Assembly (NCBI GenBank): GCA_963726085.1
Contig: CAVSAR010000001.1
Span: forward strand, 310,001-374,000
Direction of reading: 5' to 3'
Length of the DNA: 64,000 nt
From: ZC4RG30 sp963726085
GTDB taxonomy: Bacteria > Pseudomonadota > Gammaproteobacteria > Steroidobacterales > Steroidobacteraceae
Positions 42,354 to 52,079 of the stretch are shown one piece after another; within the stretch, counting starts at the first letter, position 1, and every line of letters starts with the position of its first letter. The position numbers and the translations under genes were made by a program. The notes below the pieces were generated by a model, which was not told the DNA's origin, did not search any database, and saw only the letters and a list, made by a program, of their open reading frames with translations.

Positions 42354-42970
42354 TATACGGAGCCGATCCGGCCCCTGCCCTGTCGTAGCACCACCGGCGG
42401 CGATACGGCGAGGTCCACGACCGTCGTGGGCTCAATGCCGCAGTGACCACCGTCGATGATCGCATCCAGCTCGCCTTCCAGCCGTTCCCGAATCTGCACT
42501 CCATCGGTCAAAGGCTGCGGATCACCCGGCAGCAGCAGCGTTGAACTCATCAGTGGCTCGCCCAGCTCTGCCAGCAACATTCGCGGCACCGGGTGGTCCG
42601 GGATGCGTATGCCGATGGTGCGTCGCTTGGGGTGTTGCAGCCGTCGCGGCACCTCCTTGGTGGCCGGCAGCAGGAAGGTAAATGGCCCCGGGGTGCTGGA
42701 CTTGAGCAGCCGGAACTGCCACGTCTCCACCCGTGCGTAATGCGCGATTTCGGCCAGGTCCCGGCACACCAGCGTGAAGTGATGGTGCTTGTCGGCCTCG
42801 CGGATGCGCCGAATGCGCTCCAGGGCGTCCTTGTCACCCACGTGGCAGCCCAGCGCGTAGCACGAATCCGTCGGGTAGGCGATTACACCCCCCTGGCGCA
42901 CGACCTCCACGGCCTGCCGGATCAGCCGCGGCTGCGGATTCTGCGGGTGAACTTCGAGGTACATCGCCAT
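42353..42970 (-). CDS. yciO: YciO/Sua5-family protein
   Basis: A 205-residue protein with the YrdC/Sua5 fold: IAYPTDSCYALGC, FTLVCRDL, GPFTFLLPATKEVPRR and TIGIRIPDHP. Sua5/TsaC make threonylcarbamoyl-AMP for tRNA t6A; YciO relatives are close, but their cellular role is less clear. Its position before trpS matches YciO in gammaproteobacteria. The gene runs directly into trpS (1-base overlap). Confidence 0.88.
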   Translation of the reverse strand: MAMYLEVHPQNPQPRLIRQAVEVVRQGGVIAYPTDSCYALGCHVGDKDALERIRRIREADKHHHFTLVCRDLAEIAHYARVETWQFRLLKSSTPGPFTFLLPATKEVPRRLQHPKRRTIGIRIPDHPVPRMLLAELGEPLMSSTLLLPGDPQPLTDGVQIRERLEGELDAIIDGGHCGIEPTTVVDLAVSPPVVLRQGRGRIGSV

Positions 42971-43037
42971 TTAGCTATGATACGCGGCGCCCAGGGACTG
43001 CCCCCGGGAGACTGGCCGGTATCAAGGTGACTGTTGA

Positions 43038-43586
43038 ATGTTTTTGCTGCTGGAATATTCCCCGCTGATCGCGTTCATCGTTGGCTACTGGCTCGGCGGC
43101 ATCTACGTTGCCACCAAGGCGCTGATGGTCGCGATGACGCTGATGCTGGCCATCGTCTGGCTGTGGAAACGCCGCGTCACCACCATGAACCTGGTCAGCA
43201 CCGCACTGGTGCTGGTGTTCGGCAGCGCCACGCTGCTGCTGCACAACGCGCGCTTCATCCAGTGGAAGCCCAGTGTGTTCCTGTGGCTGGCTGGCGCGGC
43301 CTTCCTCGGCAGCGTCTTCATCGGTGCGCAGCCGCTGGCGCAACGCATGCTGCAGCCGGTGATCGGCGAGACCCAGGTGGATCGTCGCGCATGGCTCAAG
43401 GTCAATGCGACCTCGGTGGCCTTCTGTCTGGTGGCCGGAATCGCCAACCTGTGGGTGGCATACCGCGCCAGCGAAGCGACCTGGGTAAAGGTCAAGGTAT
43501 TCGGACTAACCGGCGCAATGTTCTTGTTTCTGCTGGCGCAGGTCTGGTGGCTGCTTAATTTGAATCGAGGAGATACTGAAAAATGA
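43038..43586 (+). CDS. yciB: Inner-membrane protein YciB (septation protein A family)
   Basis: A 182-residue integral membrane protein with five to six helices (LIAFIVGYWLGGIYVATKAL, LVLVFGSATLLLHNARFI and later ones) and the family motif RFIQWKPSV. YciB/IspZ proteins act in cell envelope integrity and septation. The ATG at 43038 gives the usual N-terminus. It overlaps the parvulin gene by ATGA. Confidence 0.92.
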   Translation: MFLLLEYSPLIAFIVGYWLGGIYVATKALMVAMTLMLAIVWLWKRRVTTMNLVSTALVLVFGSATLLLHNARFIQWKPSVFLWLAGAAFLGSVFIGAQPLAQRMLQPVIGETQVDRRAWLKVNATSVAFCLVAGIANLWVAYRASEATWVKVKVFGLTGAMFLFLLAQVWWLLNLNRGDTEK

Positions 43587-44513
43587 ACCGCAAGTTTTCC
43601 CTGGCGTCGCTCGCCTGCCTGGCTGCCGCCCTCCTGGCGACCGGCTGCGCGCAGAAGCCAGCGCGCCACCACACCGGCCGCGAAAGTGGACAACGTCGCC
43701 GTCGTCAATGGCCACCCGATCAGCCGCAACACCTACAACTTCTATGTAAAGGGTGTCGCCGGCAAGCCCGGTGATGACCTCACGCCCGCACAGCGCGCGG
43801 AACTGCTGGACAACCTGATCCGCGGCGAAGTCGTGGCGCAGGCGGCTGAGAAGGACGGCACCGCGGCCAAGGACGAGACTCGTGCCGTGCTGGAGCTGAC
43901 GCGACTGCAGGTGCTGCAGCAGGCCTCATCGCAGGTGTACCTCAAGGATCGCAAACCCAGCGCGGAGGAATTGCAGGCGGAGTACGACCTGCAGGTCGGA
44001 CAGATGGCCAAGACGCAGTACCGCGCCAGCCACATCCTGGTGCCCACTCAGGCCGCAGCGCAGAAGATCATCGACGAACTGGGCAAGGGCGCGTCGTTTG
44101 CCGAACTGGCCAAGCGCAATTCCACCGATGCCGGCAGCAAGGACCGCGGCGGTGACCTGGATTGGTTCTCGCCGGAAGGCATGACGCCTCCATTTGCCAA
44201 GGCGGTCGCGGCCATGAAGAAGGGCGAGACCACGAAGGTCCCGGTGCAGACCCAGTTCGGCTGGCACGTGATCAAGCTGGTGGATACGCGTGAGACCGCG
44301 CCACCGCCGCTGGACAGCGTGAAGGATCGCCTGGTCCAGATTGTCGAGGCCAAGAAATTCAAGGCGTACACCGATGGCCTGGTCACGCAGGCCAAGATCG
44401 AGCGGTCACTGGAGACCACGCCCGCTGCAGTGGCTGCACCGCCGGGGGCACCGGCCGCAGCAGCACCGGCACCGGCACCGGCACCGGCTCCGGCTCCGGC
44501 AAAAGCTCCCTGA
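43583..44513 (+). pseudogene. Parvulin-type peptidyl-prolyl isomerase lipoprotein with one frameshift
   Basis: A lipoprotein signal (MNRKFSLASL ... LATGC, Cys22) starts at 43583 overlapping yciB. The mature part continues in another phase from about 43668 (KVDNVAVVNGHPISRNTY). It has an N-terminal SurA-like helical part and a parvulin domain (YRASHILVPTQAAA, GGDLDWFSPEGMTPPF, VQTQFGWHVIKLV), ending in an Ala/Pro tail. One extra base within 43658-43668 accounts for the break; removing it gives 309 residues. It would be a periplasmic foldase. The mature domain can also be read alone from GTG 43686, but then it lacks its export signal. Confidence 0.82.
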
Positions 44514-44521
44514 CCGTATCG

Positions 44522-46537
44522 CTAGCCTGGCAGCTTGCCTTCCAGCAGGCGCGCCAGGCCAGCGCCGTCCAGCACCATCACCCCAAGCTCGCGGGCCTTT
44601 GCGAGCTTGGACCCTGCGTCGGCTCCGGCCACCACGTAGCTGGTCTTCTGCGAGACGCTGGAACTGACCTTGGCACCCAGGGCTTCCAGGCGCTCTTTCG
44701 CCTCGTCTCGAGTCAGCTCTTCCAGTGCACCCGTCAGCACGACGGTCTTGCCTGCCAGGGGCTGGCGACTCGCGGTGGGCACGGGCATGTCGGGCCAGGA
44801 GATCCCATGCCGCACCAGCGCGTCGACCACGGCGTTGTTGCCCTGATCGGCGAAGAATGCAGCCGTGCGCGCCGCCACCACCGGCCCCACGTCCGGCGTC
44901 GCCTGCAAGGACTCCACATCGGCCGCGCGCAGCGCCTCCAGGGATCCAAACTGCCGCGCCAAGGCCGCAGCGGTGGCCTCGCCCACGTCGCGGATTCCCA
45001 GGGCAAAGAGAAATCGCGGCAAGGTGGTCTTGCGGCTGCCGGCAATCGCCGAATGCAGGTTGCTGGCGGACTTGTCACCCATCCGCTCCAGCCCGGCCAG
45101 TGTCGCCACGTCGAGCGCATACAGATCCGCCGGGGTCTGCACCAGTTCGCGCTCGATCAGCTGCGCGATGCGCTCGTCACCCAGGCCCTCGATGTTCATC
45201 GCACGACGTGAAGCGAAGTGGCGCAGCGCCTCCAGCCGCTGCGCCGGGCAGCGCAACGCCCCCGTGCAGCGGGCCACCGCCTGATCCTCAACCTGCTCCA
45301 CCGGGGAGCCGCACACCGGGCAGTGGGCTGGCAGCTTGATGCGGCGCGCGCCCCTGGGCCGCAGCTCCGGCACTACGCGCGCCACCTCCGGAATCACGTC
45401 GCCGGCGCGGCGCACGACCACCGTGTCGCCAATGCGGATGTCCTTGCGCTCGATTTCATCCATGTTGTGCAACGTGGCATTGCTGACGGTGGCGCCGCCG
45501 ACCAGCACCGGCTGCAGCCTTGCCACCGGCGTCAGGGCACCGGTGCGACCCACCTGGAATTCAACCTCGCGCAGCACCGTGCGTGCTTCCTCCGGAGCAA
45601 ACTTGTGCGCCACGGCCCAGCGCGGTGCGCGCGAGACATAGCCCAGCTTCTCCTGCAGGGCCCGGTCATCGACCTTGTAAACCACCCCATCGATCTGGTA
45701 CTCGAGCTGCGGGCGAAGTTTCTGCAGGCGCTCGAAATACGCCAGCAGCCCGGCCACGCCCGACACCTGCTGTGCCAGTGGCGAGGTGCGCAGCCCCCAG
45801 TCGCGAAGTTGCCCCAGCAGCTCGCTGTAGCGCACCGGCGCTGCCTGGCCTTCCATCACCCCGACACCGAAGAAATACAGGTCCAGGGGTCGCGATGCGG
45901 TGATCTTCGGATCCAGCTGCCGCAGCGCACCGGCCGCCGCGTTGCGCGGGTTCACGAACAGCTTCTGGCCACGCTGCAGTTGTCCGGCATTGAGCCGCTC
46001 GAATCCGGCCAGCGGCATGAATACCTCGCCGCGCACCTCGAGGCGCCGCGGCACGGGGCCGCGCAACGCCAGTGGCACCGCCGGGATGGTGCGGATATTG
46101 GCGGTGATGTCCTCGCCGGTGGCGCCGTCGCCGCGCGTTGCCGCGCGTGCCAGCTGGCCGCTCTCATAGACCAGGTTGACGGCAAGACCGTCGAGCTTGG
46201 GCTCCGCCACGTAGGCAACCTCGCCGCCGCCCGCGGCCTGCCTGGCGCGCGCGTCAAATGCCGCCACGTCCTGCGCGTTGAACGCGTTTTCCAGCGACAG
46301 CATGGGCTGGCCGTGGGTCACGGGAGCAAATGCCGAGGACGGCGTTGCCCCAACGCGCTGGGTGGGGGAATCGGGCGTGACCAGTTGGGGGTGCGCGGCT
46401 TCCAGCGCCCGCAATTCCTGCAGCAGTTCGTCGTATGCCGCGTCGCTGATCTCCGGCGAGTCCAGCACGTGGTAGCGATAGTTGTGCTGGTCGATCTGCC
46501 GACGCAGTTGGTCAACGCGCCGGGCAGGGGCCGTCAC
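44522..46537 (-). CDS. ligA: NAD-dependent DNA ligase
   Basis: A 671-residue ligase. The nucleotidyl domain has Lys114 in AEPKLDGLAV, adenylated by NAD. An OB fold, a Cys4 zinc site (CPVCG ... CTG ... CPAQ), a helix-hairpin-helix domain and a C-terminal BRCT (VVLTGALEELTRDEAKERLE) follow. Length is standard. The GTG start overlaps the zipA stop (GTGA). It is convergent with the parvulin gene, with 8 bases between stops. Confidence 0.97.
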   Translation of the reverse strand: MTAPARRVDQLRRQIDQHNYRYHVLDSPEISDAAYDELLQELRALEAAHPQLVTPDSPTQRVGATPSSAFAPVTHGQPMLSLENAFNAQDVAAFDARARQAAGGGEVAYVAEPKLDGLAVNLVYESGQLARAATRGDGATGEDITANIRTIPAVPLALRGPVPRRLEVRGEVFMPLAGFERLNAGQLQRGQKLFVNPRNAAAGALRQLDPKITASRPLDLYFFGVGVMEGQAAPVRYSELLGQLRDWGLRTSPLAQQVSGVAGLLAYFERLQKLRPQLEYQIDGVVYKVDDRALQEKLGYVSRAPRWAVAHKFAPEEARTVLREVEFQVGRTGALTPVARLQPVLVGGATVSNATLHNMDEIERKDIRIGDTVVVRRAGDVIPEVARVVPELRPRGARRIKLPAHCPVCGSPVEQVEDQAVARCTGALRCPAQRLEALRHFASRRAMNIEGLGDERIAQLIERELVQTPADLYALDVATLAGLERMGDKSASNLHSAIAGSRKTTLPRFLFALGIRDVGEATAAALARQFGSLEALRAADVESLQATPDVGPVVAARTAAFFADQGNNAVVDALVRHGISWPDMPVPTASRQPLAGKTVVLTGALEELTRDEAKERLEALGAKVSSSVSQKTSYVVAGADAGSKLAKARELGVMVLDGAGLARLLEGKLPG

Positions 46538-47301
46538 GTCGCGGCCTCATCTTCGCTGTCTTGCGGCTCCTCCTGCACCGAACGTCGCAACTGCGTCAGG
46601 CGCTCGGCACTGAGCGGCGCTCCCACATCGTCCTGCACCACCGCGCCCAGGCGATCCGCCAGATTGCGCGACAGCGTCACCAGCCGTTCCACCATTGCCG
46701 AACCGGACAACGGACCGGGCAATACGCAAAACAGGCTCACGCCGCGGAATTCCTGCGCATCCATGGCGCCGGGATCGAAACTGCCGGGGCGCACGAGGTT
46801 TGCGGCACTGGACAACACCTCGCCATCGGCGGTCACCAGATGGTAGATCTCCTGCGGACCGTGCTGCATCCCGGCCGACTCCAGCGCAGTGCGCAGCGCC
46901 CTTCCGGCCAGCATGGCGCCGGCGCGCCCGGCGACGCGCAGCGTCACCACCCGCTTGGCACCCAGCGGCGGCCAGCGAATCGCCACCGCCGCTGGCGCGT
47001 GGGACTCAAACCGCGCCGCCGAAGGCGTATCCACCGCGGACTCCATCAGCACCTGCACCTTCATGGTCGGCTCGGGGTGGATGGCAGGCAAGTCCATGGG
47101 CATCTCCGGTGGCGACCCCACATCGATCGCCAACTCGTCCATGCTGGGCTCGCGACGCACCCGGTCCGGCGGCGCGCTTGGCAGCTCATCAGGAGCGGCC
47201 GTACCGCGGGCGTCCTGCCGCGGGCGCCGCCACTCCCACAGCGCCAGCCCCGCCAGGAAAACTGCGCCAAGGATCAGCAGTGCCCAGCGAAGGTTGGCCA
47301 T
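46534..47301 (-). CDS. zipA: Cell division protein ZipA
   Basis: A 255-residue protein with an N-terminal membrane helix (LRWALLILGAVFLAGLALW), a charged Pro-rich linker (about 25-110) and a C-terminal FtsZ-binding domain (VTLRVAGRAGAMLAGRALRTAL; VSLFCVLPGPLSG). ZipA tethers FtsZ to the inner membrane at division. It stands between smc (5-base gap) and ligA (4-base overlap), as in Pseudomonas and relatives. Confidence 0.92.
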   Translation of the reverse strand: MANLRWALLILGAVFLAGLALWEWRRPRQDARGTAAPDELPSAPPDRVRREPSMDELAIDVGSPPEMPMDLPAIHPEPTMKVQVLMESAVDTPSAARFESHAPAAVAIRWPPLGAKRVVTLRVAGRAGAMLAGRALRTALESAGMQHGPQEIYHLVTADGEVLSSAANLVRPGSFDPGAMDAQEFRGVSLFCVLPGPLSGSAMVERLVTLSRNLADRLGAVVQDDVGAPLSAERLTQLRRSVQEEPQDSEDEAAT

Positions 47302-47306
47302 CAGTC

Positions 47307-50300
47307 CTATACCGCGGCCATCCGTACGGCCTCATCCACATCCACGCTGACCAGGCGCGACACGCCCGGCTCGTTCATGGTTACGCCGATAAGTTGCGAC
47401 GCCAGCTCCATGGTTGTCTTGTTGTGCGTGATGAAAATGAACTGCACGCGACTGGACATGTCGCGCACGATATCGCAGAACCGCCCGACATTGTGCTCGT
47501 CCAGCGGCGCGTCGACCTCGTCCAGGAGACAAAACGGCGCCGGATTGAGGTCGAAAATCGAGAACACCAGGGCCACGGCGGTCAGCGCCTTTTCACCGCC
47601 CGAAAGCTGCGAGATGGAACTGTTGCGCTTGCCCGGCGGCCGCGCCATCACCGCGACCCCGGCCGTCAGGACGTCATCCCCGACCAGCTCCAGGTAGGCA
47701 TGACCGCCACCGAACAGTTGCGGGAACTTCGACTGCAGTCCGGCGTTGATGCGCTCGAAGGTGTCCTCGAAGCGCGAGCGCGTCTCGCGATCGATCTTGC
47801 GCATGGCCTGCTCAAGGGATTCCAGCGCATCGGTCAGGTCCTTGCACTGCGCATCCAGGTAGGTCTTGCGCTCAGACTGCTCCTTGAGCTCGTCGATGGC
47901 GGCAAGGTTGACCCCGCCCAGCCGCTGCAGGTCTGCCAGCACGGTGGCCAGCTGGTCTTCGCGCTCCAGCACCGTGGCTGTCTCGGCCAAGGACAGCATC
48001 ACCTCTTCGATGTCAAAACGCGTCTGCGCGAATTGCTCGGCCAGGGACTCGCGACGCAGCCGCGTTTCCTGCGCCGCCAGTCGCGCCTGCTCCAGCTGCT
48101 CGCGTGCCGCGGCTACCCGCCGCTCAGCCCCCAGCCGGCGCTCATCCAGGGCGCGCAGTTCGGCCTCGACCGACTCCAGGTCGCGGCGCGCCGCGCCCAG
48201 TTCGGCCTCGACCTCCAGCCGCCGCCCCAGCAGGTCATTCAACTGCACGGCGATGCGCTGCACCGGTTCGTCCCCGTCGCCCAGCTCCACCTCAAGCTGT
48301 CCCTGCCGCCCGGCCAGCTGCTCGCGCTGCTCCTGCATGCGCGCCAACGTTGCCGCCAGTGACGACTCGCTGGAACGCCGGCCCTCCAGCTGGATCAGCA
48401 ATTCGCGCGCCTGTGCCCGGGCAGCATCGGCCTGCTCGCGGGCCCGGCCGGTCGTGGCGCGTCGTTCCTCGCGTTCGGTCTCCAGGTCCGTGCGTCGCAG
48501 TTCCAGTCGCTCCAGCTGTGCAGATGCGGCGTCCAGCTCCTGCCGCGCGCGCGTCAGGGACTGCAGCGTACGTTCGCGCTCGACCTGCAGCTCGCTGGCA
48601 TCGCGGTCGATGCGGTCCAGCCGCAGGGTCGTTTCCTGGCTGCGCGCCCGGGTCGCCTCCAGCAAACCATGGGCTTCCGAGTAGTCGCGGTGCACGGACT
48701 GGATGCGCTGCTGGATGTTGTCGCGCTCGGTCTCCGCCGCAGCGACCTGCTGGCGCAATTCACGCAACCGTTCCTCGACGCGGGTGACCTCCGCATCACG
48801 GGTTGCGCTGACGCCGCGCAACCCGCGGATCCGGTTCTCCCGCTCCAGCACCCCAGCGCGCGCCGCACCACCGCGCACCACGCGCAGCCAGTCGCGGCCC
48901 ACCCAGGTCCCGTCCGGGGACACCAGCGATTCGCCAATGCCCAGCTGGTGCCTGCGTGCCAGGGCGTCCTGCATGGAGGTGGCCGTGCCCACCCGCGACA
49001 GCCGGCGCAGCACCACCTGCGGCCCGCGCACGCGCGCCGCCAGCGAAGCGGTCCCGACATCGGCAGGCGCTGCGGTTGGCTGCGGTGCCTCAATCAGCAT
49101 CAGCCGGCCGGTGCTCAGGCTGGCCAGGCCGCTGCTGGCCGCATCCAGTGAATCCACGTGCACGGCTTCAAGCATTTCGCCCAGCACTGCCTCGACGCCG
49201 CTTTCCCAGCCCTTCTCCACTTCGATCTGCGCGGCGACGCGCGGCGCGGCAGCCAACCCCGTGGCATTGAGCCACGGGCCGGCATCGCGATCCGCATCCC
49301 CCAGGGCCGCCTTCTGCAGGGCATCCAGGGCAACCATTTCCGAGCGCGTGCGTTCCCGCTCCAGTCGCGCAGCCTCCAGGGCCGACTCGGTGTCGTGCTG
49401 CGCGGCTCGCAGCCCCTGCAGTTTTGCCAGGCCGCTCTGCAGCTCGCGCAGCAACGCGTCGCCCGACTCGCGCGCCAGTTGCTCGCGGGCCTCGACCGAG
49501 CCTAACCCGGCATCCACGCCCTTGAGCAGCAGCTGGTCGCGTTCCACGGCCAGGCGATCGAACTGCCCGGCCAGGCGCCCCAGCTGATTGTCCAGCTGCT
49601 CGATGCGCGTGCGCTCCACCTGGGTGGTCTGGAAGGTACCGCCCAACTCCCGGTTGAAGGCCTCCCAGCGGTCCTGCCATTGGCGCTGCGCCTCCTCTGC
49701 CGCGGCGTGCTCGGCACTGCGGCCGGCCTCCGCCTGCTGCGCGGCCTGCGCGCCCGGCGCCAACTCGGCGATTTCCGAGCGCAACTTCTCCACCAGCGAC
49801 TCGTCACGCCCCAGCTGGCCGGTGACTTCGGCCAGCATGTCGCGCACCTGGCCCAGCTCGCTGCGCTGTCGCTCGCGCAATTCGCGCGTATGCGCCAGCG
49901 TCTGCTCGGCGCGCGCGACTTCGGCGGCCTGCTGGTAATAGGTGCTCTGTACGGCGGTTGCCCGCTCGCTGGCGGCGACCTGGAACTCGCGCTGCTTTTC
50001 GACTGCCGCCTCGGCAGCGCGCTGCTCGGCCAGTTCCTGCTGCAGGCGCAGGTCGCTGTCGCGCATGGCCCGATCATTGATTGCCGCGCCACTGTCGATT
50101 TCCCGCAGGCGCAGCGCCAGCACCTCGGCCGACAGTCGGCGTTCCTCGTTCTTGAGTTCCTGGAAGCGCCGCGCCTGGCTGGCCTGCCGCGTCAGGTGGC
50201 GGATCTGCTTGTCGACCTCATCACGCAGGTCCTGCAGCCGGTCCAGGTTCTCGCGCGTGTCGGCCACGCGTGCCTCGGTCTCGCGGCGACGCTCCTTGTA

Positions 50301-50816
50301 GCGCGAGATGCCCGCGGCCTCCTCAACGAAGGCACGCATGTCTTCATTGCGCGCCTCGATGACCCGCGAAATCATGCCCTGCTCGATGATCGCGTAGCTG
50401 CGCGACCCCAGCCCGGTGCCCAGGAAAAGCGTCGTGATGTCGCGCCGGCGGCAGCGTGCACCATTGATGAAATAGGCGGAATTGCCGTCACGCGAGACCA
50501 CGCGTTTCAGCGATACCTCGGCGTAGGTGGCGTAGGTGCCGCCGAGCTTGCCATCGCTGTTGTCGAATACCAGCTCCACCGAGGCGGTCCCCACGGGACG
50601 ACGTGAACCGGAGCCGTTGAAGATGACGTCCGCCATGGAATCGCCACGCAGGTGGCGTGCCGACAACTCGCCCATCACCCAGCGCACGGCATCGATCACG
50701 TTGGACTTGCCGCAGCCGTTGGGGCCCACGACCCCGGTGAGGTTGGACGGAAACGCCACCACCGTCGGATCGACAAATGACTTGAAACCGGCGAGCTTTA
50801 CCCTGGTCAAACGCAT
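47307..50816 (-). CDS. smc: Chromosome partition protein Smc
   Basis: A 1169-residue ATPase. Walker A GPNGCGKSN is near residue 35, followed by a long coiled coil to about 500, a hinge (about 510-670) and a second coiled coil. At the end are the signature QLSGGEKALTAVALVF and Walker B FCLLDEVDAPLD. With ScpA and ScpB (both in this window) it condenses and separates chromosomes. It is first gene of the smc-zipA-ligA unit. Confidence 0.97.
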   Translation of the reverse strand: MRLTRVKLAGFKSFVDPTVVAFPSNLTGVVGPNGCGKSNVIDAVRWVMGELSARHLRGDSMADVIFNGSGSRRPVGTASVELVFDNSDGKLGGTYATYAEVSLKRVVSRDGNSAYFINGARCRRRDITTLFLGTGLGSRSYAIIEQGMISRVIEARNEDMRAFVEEAAGISRYKERRRETEARVADTRENLDRLQDLRDEVDKQIRHLTRQASQARRFQELKNEERRLSAEVLALRLREIDSGAAINDRAMRDSDLRLQQELAEQRAAEAAVEKQREFQVAASERATAVQSTYYQQAAEVARAEQTLAHTRELRERQRSELGQVRDMLAEVTGQLGRDESLVEKLRSEIAELAPGAQAAQQAEAGRSAEHAAAEEAQRQWQDRWEAFNRELGGTFQTTQVERTRIEQLDNQLGRLAGQFDRLAVERDQLLLKGVDAGLGSVEAREQLARESGDALLRELQSGLAKLQGLRAAQHDTESALEAARLERERTRSEMVALDALQKAALGDADRDAGPWLNATGLAAAPRVAAQIEVEKGWESGVEAVLGEMLEAVHVDSLDAASSGLASLSTGRLMLIEAPQPTAAPADVGTASLAARVRGPQVVLRRLSRVGTATSMQDALARRHQLGIGESLVSPDGTWVGRDWLRVVRGGAARAGVLERENRIRGLRGVSATRDAEVTRVEERLRELRQQVAAAETERDNIQQRIQSVHRDYSEAHGLLEATRARSQETTLRLDRIDRDASELQVERERTLQSLTRARQELDAASAQLERLELRRTDLETEREERRATTGRAREQADAARAQARELLIQLEGRRSSESSLAATLARMQEQREQLAGRQGQLEVELGDGDEPVQRIAVQLNDLLGRRLEVEAELGAARRDLESVEAELRALDERRLGAERRVAAAREQLEQARLAAQETRLRRESLAEQFAQTRFDIEEVMLSLAETATVLEREDQLATVLADLQRLGGVNLAAIDELKEQSERKTYLDAQCKDLTDALESLEQAMRKIDRETRSRFEDTFERINAGLQSKFPQLFGGGHAYLELVGDDVLTAGVAVMARPPGKRNSSISQLSGGEKALTAVALVFSIFDLNPAPFCLLDEVDAPLDEHNVGRFCDIVRDMSSRVQFIFITHNKTTMELASQLIGVTMNEPGVSRLVSVDVDEAVRMAAV

Positions 50817-50882
50817 CGGAAAATTGGCTACGGAACCTGGCGGACTGAACGTGCCGCGTAGTGTAGATTAGTTGCACCAGTC

Positions 50883-51272
50883 ATGAGCACCCAACCTGCT
50901 GCCACGATCGAGACCTTCCCGAATCCGGCGCCCCAGCGCGACTACACCATACGGATGACGATGCCGGAGTTCACCTGTCTGTGCCCGAAGACAGGACAGC
51001 CGGATTTCGCGACGCTGAAACTGGAGTACGTGCCAGACCAGCTGTGCGTGGAATTAAAGGCGTTGAAGCTGTATATCTGGTCCTTCCGCGATCGCGGCTG
51101 CTTCCACGAAGCGGTGACCAACGAAATCCTGGACTACCTGGCCTCGGCCACCCGGCCCCGGTACATGCGCCTGAGCGCCGAATTCTTTGTCCGTGGCGGT
51201 ATTTACACCACAGTGGTCGCGCAGCACGTGGCGCCGGGCTGGAGCGGCTCCCCGCCGGTCCAATTGCCCTGA
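50883..51272 (+). CDS. queF: PreQ1 synthase (7-cyano-7-deazaguanine reductase), short type
   Basis: A 129-residue QueF of the unimodular type. The catalytic Cys34 and Asp41 lie in TCLCPKTGQPDF, and the NADPH-binding QueF motif is ELKALKLYIWSFRDRG. FHEAVTNEIL follows. It reduces preQ0 to preQ1 for queuosine in tRNA. E. coli has a longer, bimodular form. No preQ1 riboswitch is seen in the 66-base leader. Confidence 0.95.
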   Translation: MSTQPAATIETFPNPAPQRDYTIRMTMPEFTCLCPKTGQPDFATLKLEYVPDQLCVELKALKLYIWSFRDRGCFHEAVTNEILDYLASATRPRYMRLSAEFFVRGGIYTTVVAQHVAPGWSGSPPVQLP

Positions 51273-51306
51273 TTTAACCGCGCTTTGCCGAAGTCTGGTA
51301 GACCGC

Positions 51307-51334
51307 TGTACAGGCCGCCGACGGTCGGTATAAT
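51307..51334 (+). promoter_or_regulatory. Sigma-70 promoter of dksA
   Basis: TATAAT at 51329-51334 is a perfect -10, with TGTACA (51307-51312; 4 of 6) as -35 and a 16-base spacer. It predicts a start about 40 bases before the dksA ATG. A GC-rich discriminator (CCCGCG) follows, typical of genes sensitive to ppGpp/DksA; autoregulation is inferred. Confidence 0.6.
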
Positions 51335-51377
51335 CCCGCGTCCTTTCAGGCCCCAAGGGGCCGGTTCCGGAGTCGAG

Positions 51378-52079
51378 ATGGCGGCCAAGAAATCCGCAGC
51401 GAAACCCGTCAAGAGCAAGAAACCAGCCGTGGCCAGAGCGGCTGCAAAGAAGTCCGTCATCGTGAAGAAACCCGTCCGTGCAGTTGCCCCGAAATCGAAG
51501 CTCCCCGCGAAAGCGGCAGTCGTTCGCCCGGTGGCGGTCCCGTCCAAAAGTCCTGTAGTGGGCTTGCCTGCTCGCAAGCCGCTGCCGGCAGTGCTCCCAC
51601 GCCCCGCCCCACTGGGCGAAGAGCACGACGGTGGGGACAACCTGCTTGCCGGCCCGCGCAATGTGCAGCCGTACGTGGCCAAGCGCGGCGAGCAGTACAT
51701 GAACAGCGTACAGCTGACGCACTTTCGCACGATCCTGCAGGACTGGAAGCAGGACCTGATGCTGGAAGTCGACCGCACGGTCTCCCACATGAAGGATGAG
51801 GCCGCGAATTTCCCAGACCCCAATGATCGCGCCACCCAGGAAGAGGAGTTCAGCCTGGAGCTGCGCACCCGGGACCGTGAGCGCAAGCTGATCCGCAAGA
51901 TCGATGAGGCCCTGTCGCGTATCGAGGATGGCAGCTACGGCTACTGCCTCGAGACTGGCGAGCAGATCGGCATCAAGCGCCTGGAGGCGCGGCCTGTGGC
52001 CACGCTGAGCATCGAGGCCCAGGAGCGACGCGAGCGTCGTGAAAAGCAGTACGGGGACCGGGACGACCGCTACCGCTGA
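51378..52079 (+). CDS. dksA: RNA polymerase-binding protein DksA, zinc-poor type with long basic N-terminus
   Basis: A 233-residue transcription factor. The first 85 residues are Lys/Ala/Pro repeats (AAKKSAAKPVKSKKPA) like a histone H1 tail, absent from E. coli DksA (151). The core has the coiled coil with QLTHFRTILQDWKQDLM, EVDRTVSHMKDEAANFPDPND, the tip region and EEFSLELRTRDRERKLIRKI. The zinc finger reads GYCLETGEQIGI ... VATLSIEAQE, so only one of the four zinc Cys remains. Such variants act without zinc in other bacteria. ATG 51378 has GGAG upstream. It overlaps gluQ by 41 bases. Confidence 0.9.
   Translation: MAAKKSAAKPVKSKKPAVARAAAKKSVIVKKPVRAVAPKSKLPAKAAVVRPVAVPSKSPVVGLPARKPLPAVLPRPAPLGEEHDGGDNLLAGPRNVQPYVAKRGEQYMNSVQLTHFRTILQDWKQDLMLEVDRTVSHMKDEAANFPDPNDRATQEEEFSLELRTRDRERKLIRKIDEALSRIEDGSYGYCLETGEQIGIKRLEARPVATLSIEAQERRERREKQYGDRDDRYR

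Noticed and set aside
50817..50882. Possible preQ1 riboswitch before queF
   Set aside because: The 66-base leader lacks the C-rich loop and A-rich tail pattern of known preQ1 aptamers.
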